NCBI GenBank assembly: GCA_964482395.1
Contig: CAYZXK010000184.1
Coordinates: forward strand, 1-12,647
Direction of reading: 5' to 3'
DNA length: 12,647 nucleotides
Origin: CAYZXK01 sp964482395
GTDB taxonomy: Bacteria; Planctomycetota; Phycisphaerae; UBA1845; Fen-1342
Under the pieces are notes generated by a model. That model was not told the origin of the DNA, ran no database searches, and saw nothing but the letters and a program-made list of their open reading frames with translations. A program made the position numbers and the translations under genes. Every line of letters starts with the position of its first letter. The first letter of the stretch is position 1. Of this stretch, positions 1 through 6,700 are shown one piece after another.

Positions 1-427
1 GGTCCAGGATGGTCTTGAAGACCTCGAGGGCTACCTCGCGTCGGAAGCGTTCACGGCCGCGGAAGAACATGGTGAACTGGACGCGGTCGCCGCGCTTGAG
101 AAACCTGATGGCCTGCCGGATTTTGATTTCCAGGTCGTGGGTGTCGGTCTTGGGTCGCAGACGGACTTCTTTGGTCTGCTGCTCGTGATGCTTCTTGAGT
201 TTCTTCTTCTGCTGGTACTTCCATTTGCCGTAGTTCATGAGTCGGCAAACGGGAGGCCGGACATTGGGCGCGACTTCCACCAAGTCCAAGCCCGCCTCGC
301 GTGCGAGGCGTAGGGCCTCATAATTGGGGAGAATCCCGAGTTGCTCATTGTTTTCGCCGATGAGGCGGACCGGCGAGACTCGGATCTGCTCGTTGCAACG
401 CAGGTTAAGGTTGATGGGCACCACCAT
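1..427 (-). CDS. infC: Translation initiation factor IF-3, 3'-truncated by window edge
   Basis: IF-3 binds the 30S subunit, prevents premature 50S joining and checks start-codon/initiator-tRNA pairing. The first 142 residues are present; the family is usually about 170-180, so some 30-40 C-terminal residues lie outside. The N-domain is clear (CNEQIR at 11-16, VRLIGENNEQLGI at 20-32, DLVEVAPNVRPPVCRLMNYGK at 48-68 with short gaps to family consensus). It is followed by the lysine-rich linker helix (YQQKKKLKKHH, 71-81) and the start of the C-domain (KEVRLRPKTDTHDLEIK, 86-102; GDRV and FFRGRE, 113-126). The start is uncertain: ATG at 427-425 is the first possible codon after the thrS stop, but its purine-rich GAAAGG abuts it directly. 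The in-frame GTG at 421-419 has better spacing (6 bases). The gene lies 33 bases downstream of thrS, the classical thrS-infC order, so rpmI and rplT are expected beyond the edge. Identity is certain; only the start is open. Confidence 0.96.
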   Translation of the reverse strand, partial: MVVPINLNLRCNEQIRVSPVRLIGENNEQLGILPNYEALRLAREAGLDLVEVAPNVRPPVCRLMNYGKWKYQQKKKLKKHHEQQTKEVRLRPKTDTHDLEIKIRQAIRFLKRGDRVQFTMFFRGRERFRREVALEVFKTILD

Positions 428-439
428 CCTTTCGGTTCT

Positions 440-457
440 GCCCGCTTGGCGGCGGGC
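440..457 (-). other. Small intercistronic hairpin between thrS and infC
   Basis: A perfect six-base-pair inverted repeat (GCCCGC / GCGGGC) with a six-base loop lies 3 bases after the thrS stop codon and 6 bases before the putative infC ribosome binding site at 433-428. There is no T-run after it, so it is not an intrinsic terminator. It could stabilise the message end of thrS or affect infC initiation. That role is inferred only from its position; a six-pair GC stem can arise by chance in DNA this GC-rich. Confidence 0.4.
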
Positions 458-460
458 GGT

Positions 461-2620
461 CTACGTCGGAGTCTGGCCGGCTCCGACGCGGGACTCGGGG
501 TCCCGGTTGGCGTTTTCACTGACGCACGCGGCCAGAAACTCAGGCAACGGCAAGGGTCCACATTGCCGGCCTTCGCGGGTGCGCACGTTCACGGTCTGGG
601 TGGCGGCTTCCTGCTCGCCGACCACCAGGATGTAGGGGATCTTCATCATGGTCGCGGAGCGGACCTTGGCAGCGATGCGCTCGTCGCCATCGTCGAGTTC
701 GGCCCGCAGGCCGCTCTCCCGGCAGGCCTGGTAAACCTTCTGGGCATAAGCCCGGGACTTGGCACTGATGGAACATACCCGGACCTGGACGGGGGCAAGC
801 CAGAGCGGAAAGGCGCCGGCGAACTGCTCGATCAGGATTCCGACGAAGCGTTCCATGCTCCCGAACGGCGCGCGGTGGATCATGACCGGCCGGTGCGGCC
901 GGTTGTCCTGGCCGATGTAAGTCAAATCGAACCGTTCGGGCAGGTTATAGTCGACCTGGACGGTCCCGAGCTGCCATTCCCGTCCGATGCAGTCTTTGAC
1001 GATGAAGTCGATTTTCGGGCCGTAGAAGGCCGCCTCGCCCCGCTCCACGCTGTAGGTCAACCCGGTTCGCTGGACAGCCTGGAGGATGGCCGCTTCGGCC
1101 CGGGCCCAGTTCTCCGGGCTGCCGATGTACTTGTCGCTTCCGTCGCCCAGACCGGCCCGCACCCGATAATCGCGCAGGCCGATCACTCCCAGGGCCAGCT
1201 TGGCCATGTCCACGCAGCCGGCAATTTCATCCAGCAACTGCTCGGGCGTGCAAAACAGGTGAGCGTCGTCCTGACAGAAGCCGCGCACCCGGGTCATTCC
1301 GGAGACTTCGCCTGACTGTTCGTAACGGTAAACCTGCCCGAACTCTGCCACGCGGAAGGGCAGGTCACGGTAGCTGCGGGGTTCGGAGGCGTATACCCGG
1401 ATGTGATGCGGGCAGTTCATGGGGCGCAAGAGGTAACCGTCCTCCTGGGCCAGCCAGGAGCGGATTCGGCGGATGCGCTCTTGCACTGGCGCGTCGGCTG
1501 GATAACCGGCCTGGGCGATCTCCTCGGATTCGGCGGCGATCCGCTGGAACAACTCGATCTCGGCCGGCTCCGCCCGCTCGGATTTGGAGGCCTGGGCCAC
1601 CTCCCACAGGGCGTTGAGCAGCCGAGCCCGGTCGGATTCGAACAGCGGCGGATACTGGGTGTCCTTGTAGTACGGATAGTGTCCGCTGGTGCGATACAGC
1701 TCCAGCTTGCCGATCTGGGGTGTGTATACGGGTTGATAGCCGCGCTTGAGCAGTTCTTCCAGGATGAAGGCTTCTAACACCCGCCGAATCACCGCCCCCT
1801 TCGGTTTCCAAAGCACCAGGCCGGTGCCGACCATCGGGTCGAGGGTGAACAGGCCCAGGTCCTGTCCCAGTTTGCGGTGGTCGCGACGTCGGGCCTCTTC
1901 AAGCTGCCGGAGATAATCGTCGAGGGCTTTGCGGGTGGGGAAGGTGGTGCCGTACACCCGCTGAAGCATCTGCTTGGTGGAATCGCCGCGCCAGTAAGCG
2001 CCGGCGACCTGCATCACTTTATATGCCCCGATGTGACGAGTGCTGGGCACGTGGGGGCCGCGGCAAAGGTCCTCGAAGCGGCCCGGACCGGGCTGGCCGG
2101 TGACGTAGAAACTTAGGGTGTCGCCCTCGGCCCGCTCGGCGTTGTCGACCTTGTAGGGGTTCCCCTCGGCCCGCAACTTGGCCAGCGCCTGCGCCCGGGG
2201 CAGCTCATAGCGAGTGAACGGGCGATCCTCGGCCACGATCTCGGCCATCTTGGCTTCGATGGCCGCGAAATCTTCGGGACTGAGCTTGTGATCCAGGTCG
2301 ATATCGTAGTAGAAGCCGTCTTCCACCGGCGGGCCGTAGGCGAGCTTGGCCTGGGGCCAGAGGGTGCATACCGCCTCGGCCATCACGTGCGCGCAACTGT
2401 GCCGGGCGACCTCCAGGCCCTCGGGGTCCTCCAGGGTGAGGGCTCGCAGTTCGACTTCCGGGCCGACCAGTCGGGTCGAAAGATCGACGACTCGGCCATT
2501 CAACTTGGCGGCGACCGCCCGTCGGGCCAGGGCCGGCGAGATCGCATGCAGAACCTCGCTGACGGACACACCGTCCGCATGTTCGACGACGGTGCCGTCG
2601 GGCAGGCGCACCTTCAACAT
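461..2620 (-). CDS. thrS: Threonyl-tRNA synthetase with catalytic-domain insertion
   Basis: A cytoplasmic class II synthetase that charges tRNA-Thr with threonine using ATP and hydrolyses mischarged Ser-tRNA-Thr. Length is 719 residues against about 640 in E. coli. Domains in order: TGS domain (about 1-64); editing domain with HSCAH at 74-78 and LCRGPH at 185-190 (the usual H..H / C...H editing ligands); catalytic core with MNCPHH at 401-406, the RVRGFCQDDAH motif 2 region at 444-454 and HRAPFGSMERF motif 3 region at 582-592; anticodon-binding domain from about 608. The three expected zinc ligands are present as C403, H454 and H582. Between the SGH of the motif 1 region (312-314) and MNCP there are about 60 residues more than in E. 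coli, mostly charged and helical-looking. The start ATG is the only sensible one before the TGS domain; a weak TGGA lies upstream. A consensus-like promoter and a leader of about 210 bases precede it, and infC follows 33 bases downstream. Confidence 0.98.
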   Translation of the reverse strand: MLKVRLPDGTVVEHADGVSVSEVLHAISPALARRAVAAKLNGRVVDLSTRLVGPEVELRALTLEDPEGLEVARHSCAHVMAEAVCTLWPQAKLAYGPPVEDGFYYDIDLDHKLSPEDFAAIEAKMAEIVAEDRPFTRYELPRAQALAKLRAEGNPYKVDNAERAEGDTLSFYVTGQPGPGRFEDLCRGPHVPSTRHIGAYKVMQVAGAYWRGDSTKQMLQRVYGTTFPTRKALDDYLRQLEEARRRDHRKLGQDLGLFTLDPMVGTGLVLWKPKGAVIRRVLEAFILEELLKRGYQPVYTPQIGKLELYRTSGHYPYYKDTQYPPLFESDRARLLNALWEVAQASKSERAEPAEIELFQRIAAESEEIAQAGYPADAPVQERIRRIRSWLAQEDGYLLRPMNCPHHIRVYASEPRSYRDLPFRVAEFGQVYRYEQSGEVSGMTRVRGFCQDDAHLFCTPEQLLDEIAGCVDMAKLALGVIGLRDYRVRAGLGDGSDKYIGSPENWARAEAAILQAVQRTGLTYSVERGEAAFYGPKIDFIVKDCIGREWQLGTVQVDYNLPERFDLTYIGQDNRPHRPVMIHRAPFGSMERFVGILIEQFAGAFPLWLAPVQVRVCSISAKSRAYAQKVYQACRESGLRAELDDGDERIAAKVRSATMMKIPYILVVGEQEAATQTVNVRTREGRQCGPLPLPEFLAACVSENANRDPESRVGAGQTPT

Positions 2621-2801
2621 GATATGTCCAGATGCCTCATGAACCGGAAGTGCAAGTGGCTTCGGCCGGCTTGGCGTCCCACCCCTGGCGGTGGCTGGAA
2701 CGCGCCCCCCGTACCATTCTGCCGCCGGACGCGCGGCCCGCGCGCCCGCCCACCGTCTGGCCCGTCACGTTACAGCCCCGAACTTCATTCTTGTCTCATC
2801 G

Positions 2802-2819
2802 TGCTACCGGCAGGTAGCA
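2802..2819 (-). other. Stem-loop near the 5' end of the thrS leader
   Basis: A perfect seven-base-pair inverted repeat (TGCTACC / GGTAGCA on the minus strand) encloses a four-base loop, TGCC. It begins about 10-12 bases after the transcription start predicted from the upstream promoter. It could protect the 5' end or act as a regulatory element of thrS. The loop does not carry a threonine anticodon (GGU, UGU or CGU), so it is not an obvious tRNA-Thr mimic like the E. coli thrS operator. The pairing is directly visible; the function is inferred. Confidence 0.5.
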
Positions 2820-2838
2820 TCAGCCCCCACTGCTAAGT

Positions 2839-2866
2839 AATTTATCGGCTGGGGTTCAGATGTCAA
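2839..2866 (-). promoter_or_regulatory. Putative sigma70-type promoter for thrS-infC
   Basis: The minus strand carries a perfect -35 hexamer TTGACA (2866-2861), a 16-base spacer and TAAATT (2844-2839), a 4 of 6 match to TATAAT. The segment is noticeably AT-richer than its surroundings. It would start transcription near 2832 and give a leader of about 210 bases before thrS. It lies about 150 bases beyond the stop of the preceding gene, which fits thrS-infC being its own transcription unit. Confidence 0.6.
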
Positions 2867-3009
2867 CTGAAATACGAGTTGGCGGGCAGCCCGGGCCGGT
2901 GGCGGCTGGGGTCCGGGCGGTCGGGGGCAGGGGTGTGGAGGTTGGTTGATCGCGGTCGAAGCGAGTGCGGCGGCCGGCTGTCACCGGGAGCTGGCTAGCG
3001 GACGATTTT

Positions 3010-3816
3010 TCAGTTGCTGGTTTTTTGAGCACTGGCGGGCGATTTTCTAGGACGTAGGCTGCGGACGTCGAAGAAGTTGTACAGGGTCGAGAGGCTCCAC
3101 AACCCCCCCGCCGCGTGCAGCCACCACTGCGAGAGCCAGCCGCCCATGGCCGGCCAGCGCAAATGGACCAGGGAGTAAACCGACAGCATCAGGAGACCCG
3201 TCCCAAAGGATGCCGCCCAGATCGCCCGGGCCAGATTGGGCAGCAGCAGACCCAGGACCAGGCCTGCCAGCCCAGTTGAGATGGAGATAGCCAACAGGCT
3301 GCTCTGAAAGTCGGTTACGTTACCCGCGAGGTAGGACCACAGGTTGGCCAATCGGGTTTGCCAGGGTTCCAGCTTGGGGGTTTCGGCCTGGGGAAGGGTG
3401 ACTAGTTGCCGCTGCTGATCGAAGCCTTGGGACAGGTAGGCTTCGAGCGGTCCGCGGAGCACGCGATCGCCATAGAACGCCAGCGAGCCGGCCATCAGGC
3501 AAAGGGCCAGCAAGGTTGCGAGCCAGAATTTGAAGAGGAGTACGCCCAGCAGAAGGCCGGCGGCGGCAGCTCCCGCCACGCTGGGCAACAGCGGCATCCC
3601 CAGCCAACGTCCAAGCCATAGGCCTCCCAGTGCACCCACGCCGGCGAAGACCAGAGCAGCCAGAATCGGCGCCAGCCGGGCCCCTTTGACCAGCAGCAGG
3701 ATACCCAACAGCCCGACGGCGGCGGCGGCGGAGGCGAGTGGCAGCCACTCGGCCCCCGGTGGGGCGTGCCGGCCGGCAGCATCCAGAAGGCTGTTGACCC
3801 AATCCGTGATAGTCAT
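3010..3816 (-). CDS. Polytopic membrane protein of unknown function (about 7 helices)
   Basis: I do not recognise this 268-residue protein with certainty. It starts at an ATG with a strong ribosome binding site (AAGGAG, 8 bases upstream). A short amphipathic N-terminus (1-24) precedes hydrophobic segments at about 25-44, 48-69, 78-94, 97-116, 172-192, 197-217 and 227-248. Helices 2-4 are glycine/alanine-rich with small-residue spacing (for example AGVGALGGLWLGR at 58-70), suggesting close helix packing. A polar loop of about 50 residues (117-170) separates the first four helices from the rest. The C-terminus (250-268) is basic and probably cytoplasmic. The glycine-rich helix pattern loosely resembles the TMEM198/DUF4203 group, but this is a guess. 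It sits 115 bases after ftsQ and well before thrS, so it could be the last gene of the mur-ddl-ftsQ unit or have its own promoter. No enzyme motif is visible. Confidence 0.85.
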   Translation of the reverse strand: MTITDWVNSLLDAAGRHAPPGAEWLPLASAAAAVGLLGILLLVKGARLAPILAALVFAGVGALGGLWLGRWLGMPLLPSVAGAAAAGLLLGVLLFKFWLATLLALCLMAGSLAFYGDRVLRGPLEAYLSQGFDQQRQLVTLPQAETPKLEPWQTRLANLWSYLAGNVTDFQSSLLAISISTGLAGLVLGLLLPNLARAIWAASFGTGLLMLSVYSLVHLRWPAMGGWLSQWWLHAAGGLWSLSTLYNFFDVRSLRPRKSPASAQKTSN

Positions 3817-3931
3817 GGCTGGTACTCCTTACCCGCGTTGTACGTTGAACATACGGCGTTTGCTGCCCGGCGGCAGTCTGGTACCGAGGCTCGGCCAATC
3901 AACCTCAAGGTCGGACTATCCGAGCAGGCGT

Positions 3932-4849
3932 TCAGCCTCCGCGAGGCTGGCGGAGGCGGATGCCGTCCGCCCCGCGCACATCCAGGACCATAGGTGGAAA
4001 CTGGCTTTGATTCTCGTATAAGGCCCTCAACATTGCCAGCTTGCGGCTGGCAGAGCTTTCAACGTTGTATTCCTCGTCGGGCGGCAGCCCCCAGTCGACA
4101 TAAGTGGCTGGGTGAGTAGTTTGAATTCGCAAGTCGCCTTCGTAAGCGTTCACGCGGCGCCCGTAATTGGTGACATCTATAACTCTAAGTAACGGACGGA
4201 ACGGGACTTCCCCGCGAGCAGCAGCCTGGCGAAGGAATTCGATCAGCCGAAGGCCGGCCGCCAGATCTTCGCCGGGCCAAAGTTCACCTTCGGCGGGAAT
4301 TGGCGCCTGTACGCCGGCGATGCGAAACCAGTCGTTCCAGTAGCGCTCGTCGACCGAGGCCACTTCATACCTGAGTGGCAGGCGAATTCCTTCGCGGTCG
4401 ACCAGGTACACGGTTGAACCGGCCTGCACGAAGGCGAAGGGTTCGCGAAAGGTGGCGCGCACGCACACGATTCCGGTTGGAAGTTTCCGGACTGACTTCA
4501 CTGCGGCAATCCAGGGCGAATGCCGGAGGTTTTCGCCTACTTGGCGGCAAAGATCGGGATCGCGGATGTCGGCATCGGGGCTGAGTTGGGCGGCGGCTAT
4601 GATTTCGTGCAGGATCGGCTGGCTGGCCGGCGTCGTGAGCCAAGCCGGCAGATCGACCCATTCCAGACGGCAGGGTTCGCCGGGCGGCATGGCGGCGGTG
4701 TAGCGTTCCAGGCGGTAGACCCCCCAGCCGAGGGCAATTAGGGAAGCGACCCAAACCAGGCCGGCCCAGAAGAACCCCCCCCGACTGGGCTCTGTGCCGG
4801 GGGCGCCGCGGGGCAGGGTGGTATGGCGCTTTGACTGCGAGGTATTCAC
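3932..4849 (-). CDS. ftsQ: FtsQ/DivIB-like cell division protein
   Basis: A bitopic divisome protein that, in characterised bacteria, sits in the FtsQ-FtsL-FtsB complex linking early division proteins to septal peptidoglycan synthesis. The 305-residue product has a short basic cytoplasmic tail (1-25), one membrane helix (about 26-45) and an extracytoplasmic part. The latter includes an FtsQ/POTRA-like segment: SPWIAAVKSVRKLP at 111-124, the REPFAF strand at 135-140 and VYLVDREGIRLPL at 147-159. A beta-rich domain follows to about 305. The start is GTG at 4849-4847, which overlaps the ddl stop as GTGA and has GAGG 7 bases upstream; a longer upstream frame would only overlap ddl. Sequence likeness to well-known FtsQ is modest, so the call rests on the domain layout plus the position directly after murC-murB-ddl. 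No ftsA or ftsZ follows. Confidence 0.85.
   Translation of the reverse strand: MNTSQSKRHTTLPRGAPGTEPSRGGFFWAGLVWVASLIALGWGVYRLERYTAAMPPGEPCRLEWVDLPAWLTTPASQPILHEIIAAAQLSPDADIRDPDLCRQVGENLRHSPWIAAVKSVRKLPTGIVCVRATFREPFAFVQAGSTVYLVDREGIRLPLRYEVASVDERYWNDWFRIAGVQAPIPAEGELWPGEDLAAGLRLIEFLRQAAARGEVPFRPLLRVIDVTNYGRRVNAYEGDLRIQTTHPATYVDWGLPPDEEYNVESSASRKLAMLRALYENQSQFPPMVLDVRGADGIRLRQPRGG
3935..3957 (-). other. Hairpin spanning the end of ftsQ
   Basis: A perfect eight-base-pair inverted repeat (GCCTCCGC / GCGGAGGC) with a seven-base loop ends one base before the ftsQ stop codon at 3934-3932. No T-run follows on the minus strand, so it is not a standard intrinsic terminator. It could stall ribosomes or polymerase, or protect the 3' end of the mur-ddl-ftsQ message. 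It also encodes the last residues of FtsQ (RLRQPRGG), so coincidence through arginine and glycine codon use is possible. Confidence 0.35.
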
Positions 4850-5805
4850 GAGGATGCCTCGTAGGCCATGAAGACTAACCGCTCGACCAGCTCGTCGAAT
4901 GAAATTCCCAGGCGAGCGGCGGCTTTCGGCACCAGCGAGTGGCTGGTGAAGCCCGGCAGGGTATTGATTTCCAAAAACCAGAGTCGTCGCTGTCGGTCTA
5001 CCATCCAGTCTATCCGAGCCAGGTGGCGACAACCGATGCGTTCGAAGACCCGCCAGCTTAGCCGCTGGGCCTGCTGGAGCAGCGCCGGCGGGTAGCCCGC
5101 GTCAAAGAGGTATTCCGTGGCGTTATCGTGGTATTTGGCTTGGTAATCGTAGAACTCGCGCTTGGGTCGGACGCAAATCGGCGGCAGGGTCTGGGTTCCG
5201 ACTATTCCGACCGTCAGCTCGTCTCCGGCAATGAACTGCTCGACCAGGGCCCGGCCGAAACGCTCCACGGCCAGCCCGACTGCCGGCCGGAAGTCAACTG
5301 GCTGCCGGACAATGGCGGTCCCTACGCTGCTGCCCTGGTCCACCGGCTTGACGATCACCGGCAGCGGCAACGAGGGTTGCGAGCGTGTGGTCAGGGTGGC
5401 CGGGTCCCAGACCTCGAAGGGCGGGGTGAGCACGCCAGCGGTGGCGGCGAGTTGCTTGGCGGCGACCTTGTCCATGGCGGCCGCGGACGCGCGGGCTTCC
5501 GAGCCTACGAAGCGCAGGCCGCGCTCGGCCAGGAGGCGTTGTACCGTCCCGTCCTCGCCGAAGGGGCCATGCAGGGCCGGAAATACCACGTCGGCGGGCT
5601 CGTTCAGAGCATCGAGCTGATCCGGTCGGATATCCGCGACGAAGACCTGGTGGCCGCGACGGCGCAGAGCCGCGGCCACCGCCTGCCCGGACTGCACGCT
5701 CACATCGTGCTCGGCGCTGGGACCGCCGCAAAGCACCGTGACCCGCAAAGTCCGGCGTGGCCGGTCGGGGGTGGTTTTCGGACCGCAGGGCTGGGTGCTG
5801 CACAT
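4846..5805 (-). CDS. ddl: D-alanine--D-alanine ligase
   Basis: A cytoplasmic ATP-grasp enzyme that joins two D-alanines for addition to UDP-MurNAc-tripeptide by MurF. The 319-residue length is typical. Visible landmarks: CGGPSAEHDVSVQSG at 26-40 (N-terminal substrate loop); HGPFGEDGTVQ at 79-89; FVGS at 99-102 and MDK at 111-113; the ATP-grasp lysine and loop VKPVDQGSSVG at 152-162; FYDYQAKY at 218-225 (omega-loop, with the Tyr usually linked to D-Ala rather than D-lactate specificity); RIDWM at 264-268; and EINTLPGFTSHSLVP at 279-293 (metal ligands). The start ATG has GGAG 7 bases upstream and lies 13 bases after the murB stop. The stop overlaps the ftsQ GTG, implying coupled translation. 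No key residue is missing. Confidence 0.97.
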   Translation of the reverse strand: MCSTQPCGPKTTPDRPRRTLRVTVLCGGPSAEHDVSVQSGQAVAAALRRRGHQVFVADIRPDQLDALNEPADVVFPALHGPFGEDGTVQRLLAERGLRFVGSEARASAAAMDKVAAKQLAATAGVLTPPFEVWDPATLTTRSQPSLPLPVIVKPVDQGSSVGTAIVRQPVDFRPAVGLAVERFGRALVEQFIAGDELTVGIVGTQTLPPICVRPKREFYDYQAKYHDNATEYLFDAGYPPALLQQAQRLSWRVFERIGCRHLARIDWMVDRQRRLWFLEINTLPGFTSHSLVPKAAARLGISFDELVERLVFMAYEASS

Positions 5806-5818
5806 GGAGTCACTCCGC

Positions 5819-6700
5819 CTACCAGATTTCTACCTCGAGCTCGAGTTCGATGCCGGTCTGGCTGCGAACCCGCTCTCGAACCAGGCTGATGAGGTCGAGC
5901 ACATCCTGGGTGGTTGCGCCGGGGTGGGCGATGATGAAGTTGGCGTGGCGGGTGCTGACCTCGGCCTGGCCGCAGCGGCGGCCTTTCAGGCCGGCCAGGT
6001 CGATGAGCCTGCCGGCGGCCTGGCCGGGTGGGTTCTTGAAGATGCAGCCGGCGGTGCGGGCCGACAGCGGCGGCTGAGTGCGGCGTCGGTCGTCCAGGAT
6101 CTGCTTGAAACGGGCCATGAGTGTCGGGGGGTCGCCGTCCGGCAGCTCCAGGGTCAGGCCGGTTACCACGCAGCCGTCGAGGCGACATCCGCGGTAAGTG
6201 AAATGCATTTGTTCGGGGGCGCGGGTTTGGGGTTGGGCGGCGAGGTCCAGGAGGTGGACCTGTTTGACGAACTGGGCCAGGCAGCCGTGCCGGCCGCCGG
6301 CGTTCATGCGGACGGCCCCGCCGAGGGTGCCGGGAATACCCGCCAAGGTTTCCAGTCCGCTCAGGCCGCGTTGGATGGTCTGCTTTACCAGTCGGGGCAG
6401 GTCAATTCCGGCCGCGGCATGCAGGAGCGGGGGATCGAAGCGGACCGCGTTCCAGAAGGGACCGGCCAGTCGGATCACCGCGCCGTCGAAGCCGCAGTCG
6501 CGCACCAGCAGGTTGGCTCCGCGGCCGAGCATGCGCCAGGGGATCTGGTGGGTGGTGCAGCGGTCCAGCAGGCGGGCCAGCTCGTCCTGGCTACGGGGGG
6601 TAAAAAACCAGCGGGCCGGGCCGCCGAGTCGATACCAGGTGTGCCGGGCCAGCGGGACGTCAAACTGGCAGATGTGCTCCAAGCCGTGCAACCAGGTCAT
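5819..6700 (-). CDS. murB: UDP-N-acetylenolpyruvoylglucosamine reductase
   Basis: A flavoenzyme (FAD, NADPH) that reduces UDP-GlcNAc-enolpyruvate to UDP-MurNAc, the second committed step of peptidoglycan synthesis. With the ATG at 6700-6698 the protein has 293 residues; GGAAAG stands 6 bases upstream. A GTG at 6727 would add nine residues but lacks a good ribosome binding site. The start overlaps the end of murC by 41 bases. Motifs: YRLGGPARWFF at 23-33; the FAD-binding GRGANLLVRD at 59-68; LETLAGIPGTLGGAVRMNAGG at 116-136 read in two parts; FTYRGC at 167-172; and the active-site segment TAGCIFKNP at 216-224. Cys219 occupies the place of the serine that is the proton donor in E. coli MurB. 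The C-terminal ELEVEIW supplies the expected catalytic glutamate (E289). No extra type I domain loop is evident, which suggests the shorter type II form. Confidence 0.97.
   Translation of the reverse strand: MTWLHGLEHICQFDVPLARHTWYRLGGPARWFFTPRSQDELARLLDRCTTHQIPWRMLGRGANLLVRDCGFDGAVIRLAGPFWNAVRFDPPLLHAAAGIDLPRLVKQTIQRGLSGLETLAGIPGTLGGAVRMNAGGRHGCLAQFVKQVHLLDLAAQPQTRAPEQMHFTYRGCRLDGCVVTGLTLELPDGDPPTLMARFKQILDDRRRTQPPLSARTAGCIFKNPPGQAAGRLIDLAGLKGRRCGQAEVSTRHANFIIAHPGATTQDVLDLISLVRERVRSQTGIELELEVEIW

Larger units (their letters stand above)
2621..3009. other. Gene-free region: thrS leader and upstream spacer
   Basis: About 390 bases lie between the thrS start and the stop of the membrane-protein gene, and I find no convincing protein gene in them. 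The part from 2621 to about 2832 is the probable thrS 5' leader; it contains a perfect stem-loop (2802-2819) and a GC-rich stem (about 2730-2744). Bases 2839-2866 hold a promoter. The part from 2881 to 3009 is GC-rich with G-runs on the plus strand. It contains an imperfect inverted repeat (2973-2979 with 2989-2995) that has no T-run on the minus side, so I do not call a terminator for the upstream gene. Open frames crossing this region in other frames have no recognisable protein character. Confidence 0.7.

Noticed and set aside
341..1315. Long open frame on the plus strand opposite thrS (324 residues)
   Set aside because: It is antisense to a certain thrS, has no family likeness, and is typical of the third-position bias in high-GC genes.
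2676..2684. GGGTGGGAC on the minus strand in the thrS leader, resembling the T-box core GGGTGGNAC
   Set aside because: The match breaks down after nine bases and there is no terminator/antiterminator pair nearby. TGGG would require a C discriminator base, unlikely for tRNA-Thr. GC-rich DNA makes the match plausible by chance; a covariance-model search would settle it.
2288..2836. Plus-strand open frame of 182 residues covering the thrS start and leader
   Set aside because: It overlaps thrS antisense and its leader, has arginine/proline-rich composition without motifs, and runs across the predicted promoter region.
2973..2995. Inverted repeat downstream of the seven-helix gene as a terminator
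   Set aside because: The minus-strand stem would contain an A-C mismatch and there is no T-run after it.
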